Origin: Marinomonas fungiae
GTDB taxonomy: Bacteria > Pseudomonadota > Gammaproteobacteria > Pseudomonadales > Marinomonadaceae
Assembly: GCF_001418205.1 (NCBI RefSeq)
Contig: NZ_LIQF01000003.1
Location: forward strand, 62,001-126,000
Length of the DNA: 64,000 nucleotides
Direction of reading: 5' to 3'
The notes beneath the pieces were generated by a model that saw only the letters and a program-made list of their open reading frames with translations, was not told the origin of the DNA and did not search any database. Of the stretch, positions 58,041 through 64,000 are shown piece after piece. Positions within the stretch are counted from its first letter, which is position 1; the number at the start of each line of letters is the position of its first letter. Made by a program: the position numbers and the translations under genes.

Positions 58041-58673
58041 ATGGGTGTTATTGCAAAGCGCTCTTCAATGACGTTCTTCTCTGATGGGGAAGATCATTAC
58101 AGTCATCGCGTACGTATCGTTTTGGCTGAGAAAGCGGTAACCGTAGATATTATTGATGTTGATCCTTTCAACAAGCCAGAGGAATTGGCTGACATCAACC
58201 CTTACAACGAGTTGCCGGCACTAGTTGACCGCGAATTGGTTCTTTACGAACCAAACGTAATGATGGAATATTTGGATGAGCGTTTCCCGCATCCACCATT
58301 GCTACCTGTTTACCCTGTGGCGCGAGCGGAAAGCCGTCTTTACATGTATCGTATCCAACGTGACTGGGCTGGCCTAGTTGATACGATTCTAACAAGTAAA
58401 GATCGTAACGCTGTAGAAACGGCGCAAAAAGAATTGCGTGAAAGCTTAATTAGCGTATCACCAATTTTTGAAGAAAAACCTTACTTTATGAGCGAAGAAT
58501 TCACGATCGTGGATTGCTGCCTAGCTCCAATTTTGTGGCGTTTGCCGGTACTGGGTGTTGCTATCGAGAAATCGCAAGCACCTGGCTTATACAAATATAT
58601 GGATCTTGTGTTTGAGCGTGAGTCTTTTAAAGAAAGTCTTTCTGAAGCAGAACAAGAGATGCGCCTTGACTAA
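58041..58673 (+). CDS. sspA: stringent starvation protein A
   Basis: A 210-residue glutathione-S-transferase-fold protein that binds RNA polymerase and has no transferase activity in E. coli. The thioredoxin-like N-terminal domain ([19 protein letters not shown]) and the [19 protein letters not shown] segment are recognisable. An sspB gene follows after a terminator. Confidence 0.93.
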   Translation: MGVIAKRSSMTFFSDGEDHYSHRVRIVLAEKAVTVDIIDVDPFNKPEELADINPYNELPALVDRELVLYEPNVMMEYLDERFPHPPLLPVYPVARAESRLYMYRIQRDWAGLVDTILTSKDRNAVETAQKELRESLISVSPIFEEKPYFMSEEFTIVDCCLAPILWRLPVLGVAIEKSQAPGLYKYMDLVFERESFKESLSEAEQEMRLD

Positions 58674-58695
58674 ATAAGGCGCGCTAAAGCATAAC

Positions 58696-58725
58696 AAAAG
58701 GGGCCCATAGCCCCTTTTATTTTTT
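58696..58725 (+). terminator. hairpin between sspA and sspB
   Basis: AAAAGGGGC-CCATA-GCCCCTTTT followed by ATTTTTT. It lies directly before sspB, so sspB is expressed by read-through or from its own promoter. Confidence 0.85.
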
Positions 58726-58739
58726 CTGGAGTGCAGTGA

Positions 58740-59126
58740 ATGATTCCAAAACGTTCTTATTTGCTAAATGCCACTTATGAGTGGATTGCAGACAATAGCA
58801 TGACGCCATACTTATTGGTGGATGCGGATTTTCCGGGGGCTGTGGTGCCTCGCGAATTTGTGAATGATGGTCAAATCGTGCTGAATATTAGTATGAATGC
58901 GGTGCGTCATTTGCACATCGATAAGCAAGGTGTGTCGTTCGAAGCGCGCTTTAGTGGCAAGCCGATGCAGGTGTATGTGCCGATGGCCGCCGCAATGGCG
59001 CTTTACGCGAAAGAAGATGGAGATGGCTTGGTGTTTCCACCAGAGGAGTTTGATGAGACTCCAGCGCCAGAACCAACGCCACCGGAGCCCCCAAAGAAAG
59101 GCTTCACATTAAAGGTTGTAAAATAA
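58740..59126 (+). CDS. sspB: ClpXP adaptor protein SspB
   Basis: A 128-residue adaptor that binds ssrA-tagged proteins and tethers them to ClpX. The folded substrate-binding domain (about 1-105, with TPYLLVDADFPGAVVP) is followed by a proline-rich linker. The C-terminal ClpX-binding motif, KKGFTLKVVK, is present. Confidence 0.93.
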   Translation: MIPKRSYLLNATYEWIADNSMTPYLLVDADFPGAVVPREFVNDGQIVLNISMNAVRHLHIDKQGVSFEARFSGKPMQVYVPMAAAMALYAKEDGDGLVFPPEEFDETPAPEPTPPEPPKKGFTLKVVK

Positions 59127-59133
59127 GCAACCT

Positions 59134-59727
59134 TTAGTCTTCGTAGCCAAACAGCTGTCGTTCAAGCAGATCAACTAACGCATGGACGACGGTTGTTTGT
59201 ACTTCTTGTACCCGTGCTGTCCCCGTTAAATTGATTTTAATTTCAGTATCGTCTCTTGACGTCAGTGACGACACGTTTTTCGCGTCCGGTGTGGTCAGGG
59301 CGACAATATTCATCTTGCGTTCATGGGCGGCTTGAATCGCCTGAATAATGGGGGATGTGTTGCCTTTGTTTGCCACAACAAACAGCACGTCGCCGGGGTT
59401 GCCAATGGCAGTGATTTGCTTAGAAAATACATCGTGATAGCTGTCATTATGTGTGATGGCCAGCAAGGCATTGCCATTGCTAGTTAAAGAGACTGCAGGT
59501 AAGCCTGGGCGCTCTCGATCCATGCGGTCCAGTAGTAGTGTGCTGAAATATTGAGCGATGTAGGCGCCTGTACCGTTGCCTACTGCCACTACCTTGCCGC
59601 CATTTGCGATGCTGTTAAAGAGAACTTTTGCAGCATGCTCAATGAAGGGAGGCAAGGTTTCTAAGGCGTATTGCTGTGACTCAAAGCTTTGAGCAAACTG
59701 GGTGTAAATGGCTTCTTGATAATCCAT
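59134..59727 (-). CDS. diaA: SIS-domain DnaA initiator-associating protein DiaA
   Basis: A 197-residue SIS-domain protein (VVAVGNGTGAYIAQYF). The sequence resembles DiaA, including NPGDVLFVVANKGN and a C-terminal ALVDLLERQLFG, and lacks the catalytic histidine residues expected of the isomerase GmhA. DiaA helps DnaA assemble at oriC. It is the third gene of lpoA-yraN-diaA. The usual next gene dolP is not between it and sspB. Confidence 0.82.
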   Translation of the reverse strand: MDYQEAIYTQFAQSFESQQYALETLPPFIEHAAKVLFNSIANGGKVVAVGNGTGAYIAQYFSTLLLDRMDRERPGLPAVSLTSNGNALLAITHNDSYHDVFSKQITAIGNPGDVLFVVANKGNTSPIIQAIQAAHERKMNIVALTTPDAKNVSSLTSRDDTEIKINLTGTARVQEVQTTVVHALVDLLERQLFGYED

Positions 59728-59736
59728 AAGTAACTA

Positions 59737-60117
59737 CTATATCTGTACTGCTTTCAACCAATTTATGTTGTTAATGTCGAGTGGGCCGTCTATGGCAATG
59801 ACATCAATTTGATATTGGCTACTTTGCAAATTATTTTTGATTAACCAGTACTCTGCGGTTTTCAGGCAGCGGAGATACTTCTGTTTTGTTATGCTTTCTG
59901 CGGCGCTGCCTCTAGAGGCATCTGCTCGATAACGCACTTCTACAAACACAATGGCTGGTCCATTGCGCATAATCAAATCCACTTCACCCTGGCGTGAGTG
60001 AAAATTTCGAGCAATAAACTGATAGCCCTGTTGGACTAGATAATGCTCAGCCAACTGCTCGGCTTTGGCGCCATCATTCCTTTTCCTTCTGGGCGAAATA
60101 ACTTTCCTTAGCATCAA
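59737..60117 (-). CDS. yraN: UPF0102 family endonuclease-like protein YraN
   Basis: A 126-residue protein with the UPF0102 pattern GAKAEQLAEHYLVQQGYQ, GEVDLIMRN and FVEVRYR. These match the PD-(D/E)XK nuclease-like fold, with conserved Glu and Asp. Function is unproven. It overlaps lpoA by 44 bases, so translation is probably coupled. Confidence 0.87.
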   Translation of the reverse strand: MMLRKVISPRRKRNDGAKAEQLAEHYLVQQGYQFIARNFHSRQGEVDLIMRNGPAIVFVEVRYRADASRGSAAESITKQKYLRCLKTAEYWLIKNNLQSSQYQIDVIAIDGPLDINNINWLKAVQI

Positions 60118-61903
60118 TAAGCTCTCCTTGCTTATAAGTCACTATGTTAGGTCGGCGATTAAAGATGCCATCGTCGTCAAGCGTGATAATACCAGTTCGG
60201 GCGGATACTTTTGCCGATTTAACATTGGCGAATAGTGCTAAACGCTTGGCCAATAAATAGCTGTCGTTACCTAATGCTGTCAGACGTTGCAATACGAAAG
60301 GAGTGTTACTGTGTTGCTCTGCCGACTCTAAGACCGCAGGCAGCTCAGTAAAAATAATTCGTTCAATGTCTTCGCTTTTGCTGTTTGAGCTAGGTGTCTT
60401 GTCGTGAATCGTCTGTGACGCCAGCATTGGAATGTCTTCGGCAAAATAGAAATTCAATAGTGGTCGAATCTGCTTTGCGTCATCCAGTTTACCAATGTAA
60501 TAAACATAATCTAGGTCTCGTCGTGCTCGTGGCGTAGACTCCACATCTTGCTGCGTCCATTGTTGAATGCTTCGAATTCGTGCTTCACTTTCATCGACTT
60601 GCAAAAGTTTTTTAACGGCTTGAGCGCGCCCGTTTGGTGTATTGTCATAAGAAATAGACGTTAGTACAGGCAAATTGGTTTGTTGGGCGATTTCTTTGAA
60701 CTGATCGCTTTGGCGTAGTGCCCAAGTGGATTCCATCGATAAGATGGCTGAATTCTCAGCGCCTTGTTTTTTGGCAAATGCCATTAGCTCGCGAATATCG
60801 TCGCTCACATTCAAAGAAAAATGATACAGATTCGGGATGATGCGATTGTTTTCCAATTGGTTCAGCGCAATAGTGGGGACGTCTTGTACAAGATCTGCTA
60901 GCTGGGCCACGTTTTGTTTGCGCAGCGGGCCAATAATGGTTTCAGCGCCAGACTCTAAGGCCGTCAAATAGGCCTGAGAGAACTGGGTATATTGGTCTGT
61001 GTCAATGATATAAAGGTTAGGCTGCACATCACTGTTTGCGTAATATTGTTGCAAAATACCATTGAGAATGGACTCCGAAGCCACTTTGAGCTCCTTGCTC
61101 ATCGGTAGCATTACCGCAATCGAAGTAGGCATATTTTGTTCTAGCGATGCCATGATTTGGAAATCTAATGGCGGATTGACCGCTGCAGGATGGCTGCTAT
61201 GAAGTTGTTGCCAAGATTGAAACTCTGCCACTTGCTGTTCTACGGTCAAAGACTGCTGTCTTAAAATTTTTGACACATCTAACCAGCCGTCCAATAGAGG
61301 TAATTGGTTGCCTTCAAGATCACTTACTTCGTTGTCGGTGAGATTCTGAATGGCTAGCCACAGATCGCTACGGTTCTGCTCTTGCTGATCTGCAGGGAGC
61401 ATCAGACTCAACTGCATGAAATCTTTCACCGCATTTGGCCAATTATCCAAAGAGGCCATGACTTTGGCTCGTTGCTGCAGGACTTTAATGTTGTTGCCAG
61501 GACGATCTGCATAGGGCAGTTCCGCTGCTTGGCTCAGCATTTGTAATGCCAGCATAGGAGTGTCTTGCGCTAAGGCAATGTCGCTCATCAATAGGTAGCC
61601 GTCAAACTGACTTGGACTGCGAACGGGAAGCACATGGGTTTCAAGCAACGTCCGAGCCTGTAGATATTGCTCATCTACAACAAGCGCCTTCGCTGCTGCC
61701 CAGTAGAAGGGCGCGGCCAGTTCCGGTGTCGATTGAGCCTGAGCTTGAGCTAGGGCGTAGTTGTAATCAGATAAACCACTGCCTTGTTCAAGTTGGGCAT
61801 TTGTCATACCAGAACTAGGCACGGAAGTTTCAATAGCACCACAACCAATTAGCGACAATGTAACCAAGGAAAGTGGTATGATACGGGATCTAAACAAACT
61901 CAT
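60074..61903 (-). CDS. lpoA: PBP activator lipoprotein LpoA
   Basis: A 609-residue outer-membrane lipoprotein (signal with lipobox SLIGC) that activates penicillin-binding protein PBP1a. A helical TPR-like N-terminal domain (about 40-250) precedes a periplasmic-binding-protein-like C-terminal domain (IAVMLPMSKELKVASESILNGI). The ATG at 61903 is preferred over GTG two codons before it; neither has a good ribosome site. It is divergent from rsmI, with only 35 bases between starts. Confidence 0.9.
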   Translation of the reverse strand: MSLFRSRIIPLSLVTLSLIGCGAIETSVPSSGMTNAQLEQGSGLSDYNYALAQAQAQSTPELAAPFYWAAAKALVVDEQYLQARTLLETHVLPVRSPSQFDGYLLMSDIALAQDTPMLALQMLSQAAELPYADRPGNNIKVLQQRAKVMASLDNWPNAVKDFMQLSLMLPADQQEQNRSDLWLAIQNLTDNEVSDLEGNQLPLLDGWLDVSKILRQQSLTVEQQVAEFQSWQQLHSSHPAAVNPPLDFQIMASLEQNMPTSIAVMLPMSKELKVASESILNGILQQYYANSDVQPNLYIIDTDQYTQFSQAYLTALESGAETIIGPLRKQNVAQLADLVQDVPTIALNQLENNRIIPNLYHFSLNVSDDIRELMAFAKKQGAENSAILSMESTWALRQSDQFKEIAQQTNLPVLTSISYDNTPNGRAQAVKKLLQVDESEARIRSIQQWTQQDVESTPRARRDLDYVYYIGKLDDAKQIRPLLNFYFAEDIPMLASQTIHDKTPSSNSKSEDIERIIFTELPAVLESAEQHSNTPFVLQRLTALGNDSYLLAKRLALFANVKSAKVSARTGIITLDDDGIFNRRPNIVTYKQGELIDAKESYFAQKEKE

Positions 61904-61938
61904 ATGCACGCAATACTTAAGCCTATAAAAGAGGAATC

Positions 61939-62793
61939 ATGGTAACACAGTCTGATAATGATGTGAGAGGAACCTTCTACATTGTAGCGACCCCAATCGG
62001 TAATCTAGATGATTTTACGGATCGTGCAAAACGAGTTTTACATGAAGTTGACTATATCGCCGCCGAAGACACTCGCCACAGCAAACGTTTGATGAATCAT
62101 TTTGGCATCGACACCAAGTTGTTTGCTTTACATGACCACAATGAGCGCGACAAAGCGGCTTACATTGCTTCGCTGTTAAGCGAAGGTAAAAACGTTGCTC
62201 TGATCTCTGATGCGGGTACGCCATTGATCTCAGACCCTGGCTACCATGTGGTGAACTACTTACGTCAAGAAGGCCATAAAGTTACTCCCGTGCCGGGCCC
62301 ATCGGCATTGATTACTGCATTGTGTGCATCAGGCTTGCCGACCGATCGATTTAGCTTTGTCGGCTTTTTGCCAGCAAAAAGTAAATCTCGTCGTGATGAA
62401 ATGTCGAGCTGGGTACCTAGCCTAGGGACAGTGGTTTTCTATGAGTCCACGCACCGTATTTTGGACTGTTTAGCAGACTTAGAAGCAGTCTGGGGAGATC
62501 GAGTTCAAGTGGCGTTGGCGCGTGAGTTGACGAAAACATTTGAGACATTCTTGTCTGGTTCGGTTTCTGAGATTAAGCAAATTTTAGAAGACGATAGTAA
62601 CCAAACCCGTGGTGAATTCGTGATGATGGTGTCACTTCCTGCCGTGGAAGAAGACCATTCAGAGGCGCTGAAAATCCTTAAAATTCTGCTCAAGGAACTG
62701 CCCGTAAAACAAGCTGCAGCGCTGGCCGCTGAAATCACGGGCGAGAAGAAAAACGCCTTGTACAAACAAGCGCTCGCCATGAACGAAGAGTAA
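61939..62793 (+). CDS. rsmI: 16S rRNA (cytidine-1402-2'-O)-methyltransferase
   Basis: A 284-residue SAM-dependent methyltransferase of the tetrapyrrole-methylase fold. It begins FYIVATPIGNLDDFTDRA; the SDAGTPLISDPGY and PGPSALITALCASGLP motifs bind substrate and SAM. It methylates C1402 of 16S rRNA in the decoding centre. GAGGAAT precedes the ATG. Confidence 0.94.
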   Translation: MVTQSDNDVRGTFYIVATPIGNLDDFTDRAKRVLHEVDYIAAEDTRHSKRLMNHFGIDTKLFALHDHNERDKAAYIASLLSEGKNVALISDAGTPLISDPGYHVVNYLRQEGHKVTPVPGPSALITALCASGLPTDRFSFVGFLPAKSKSRRDEMSSWVPSLGTVVFYESTHRILDCLADLEAVWGDRVQVALARELTKTFETFLSGSVSEIKQILEDDSNQTRGEFVMMVSLPAVEEDHSEALKILKILLKELPVKQAAALAAEITGEKKNALYKQALAMNEE

Positions 62794-62812
62794 CCATCTA
62801 AATCTGTCATCT

Positions 62813-62846
62813 CGCGTTTGCTTGTTTACAGAAACAAACAAACGCG
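62813..62846 (+). terminator. long hairpin after rsmI
   Basis: Arms CGCGTTTG-C-TTGTTT and AAACAA-A-CAAACGCG around ACAG make a 14-pair stem with one mismatch. There is no T tract, so it may be factor-dependent. Its loop carries part of the next promoter. Confidence 0.5.
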
Positions 62847-62852
62847 TATACT
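62825..62852 (+). promoter_or_regulatory. likely sigma-70 promoter of the thiC leader
   Basis: TTTACA at 62825-62830 and TATACT at 62847-62852 with a 16-base spacer. Transcription would start near 62859, immediately ahead of the riboswitch P1 stem. Confidence 0.55.
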
Positions 62853-62861
62853 GATGCACAA

Positions 62862-64000
<1,139 letters not shown>

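Noticed and set aside
59134-59727. Phosphoheptose isomerase GmhA
   Set aside because: The SIS fold is shared, but the sequence and gene neighbours match DiaA and the isomerase histidines are not seen.

Overview
The window reads as a marine gammaproteobacterial chromosome of the Oceanospirillales type, most likely Marinomonas or a close relative. That assignment is an inference. It rests on moderate GC, the gene content (4,5-cleavage of protocatechuate, BMP-family uptake, HiPIP), and a housekeeping block whose order resembles both Pseudomonas and Escherichia coli. I found no insertion sequences, prophage, CRISPR arrays, tRNA or rRNA genes.

Region 1 (1-7,400) is an accessory catabolic island for protocatechuate or gallate-type aromatics. 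It holds the tail of a galD/ligU-type tautomerase, ligI, two complete ligAB dioxygenase pairs, an aldo/keto reductase, ligC, and a LysR regulator carrying two helix-turn-helix domains. Together these convert protocatechuate to the open-chain tricarboxylate that upstream genes outside the window would split into pyruvate and oxaloacetate. Several inverted repeats in the promoters are candidate operators.

Region 2 (7,400-23,700) is mixed. It has three diguanylate cyclases of different architecture, a Tat-exported HiPIP, an M48 lipoprotein protease with a DUF2750 gene, a four-gene BMP/nucleoside-type ABC transporter, two RNA-modification genes (an RluA-type synthase and rlmM), an LdtD-type L,D-transpeptidase and a small cysteine-cluster protein.

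Region 3 (23,700-64,000) is core genome. It runs gatCAB (leftward), then mreBCD-maf-rng-yhdP-nit (rightward), then a leftward run from the Ca/Na antiporter through lptC-lptA-lptB-rpoN-ptsN-npr-mgtE with yjgA/darP. Next come mlaFEDCB-ibaG-murA-hisG-hisD, an algW/degS protease divergent from a Nif3-like gene, zapG and zapE, rplM-rpsI, petABC, sspAB, a leftward lpoA-yraN-diaA run, rsmI and a TPP-riboswitch-controlled thiC cut by the window end. From memory of the E. coli and Pseudomonas order, several expected genes are missing in place: tldD, pmbA, rapZ, hpf, kdsC, kdsD, hisC and dolP. The block therefore looks like an eroded version of a familiar order.

I did not find a clearly new multi-gene system. 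The most interesting items are the probable ATT start codon of mreC, the double-HTH LysR regulator with its dyad, the duplicated ligAB pairs, a TetR-type palindrome and a small membrane-like ORF in front of the transporter operon, the shared CATG start of algW and the Nif3-like gene, and the promoter nested in a hairpin ahead of the thiC riboswitch.
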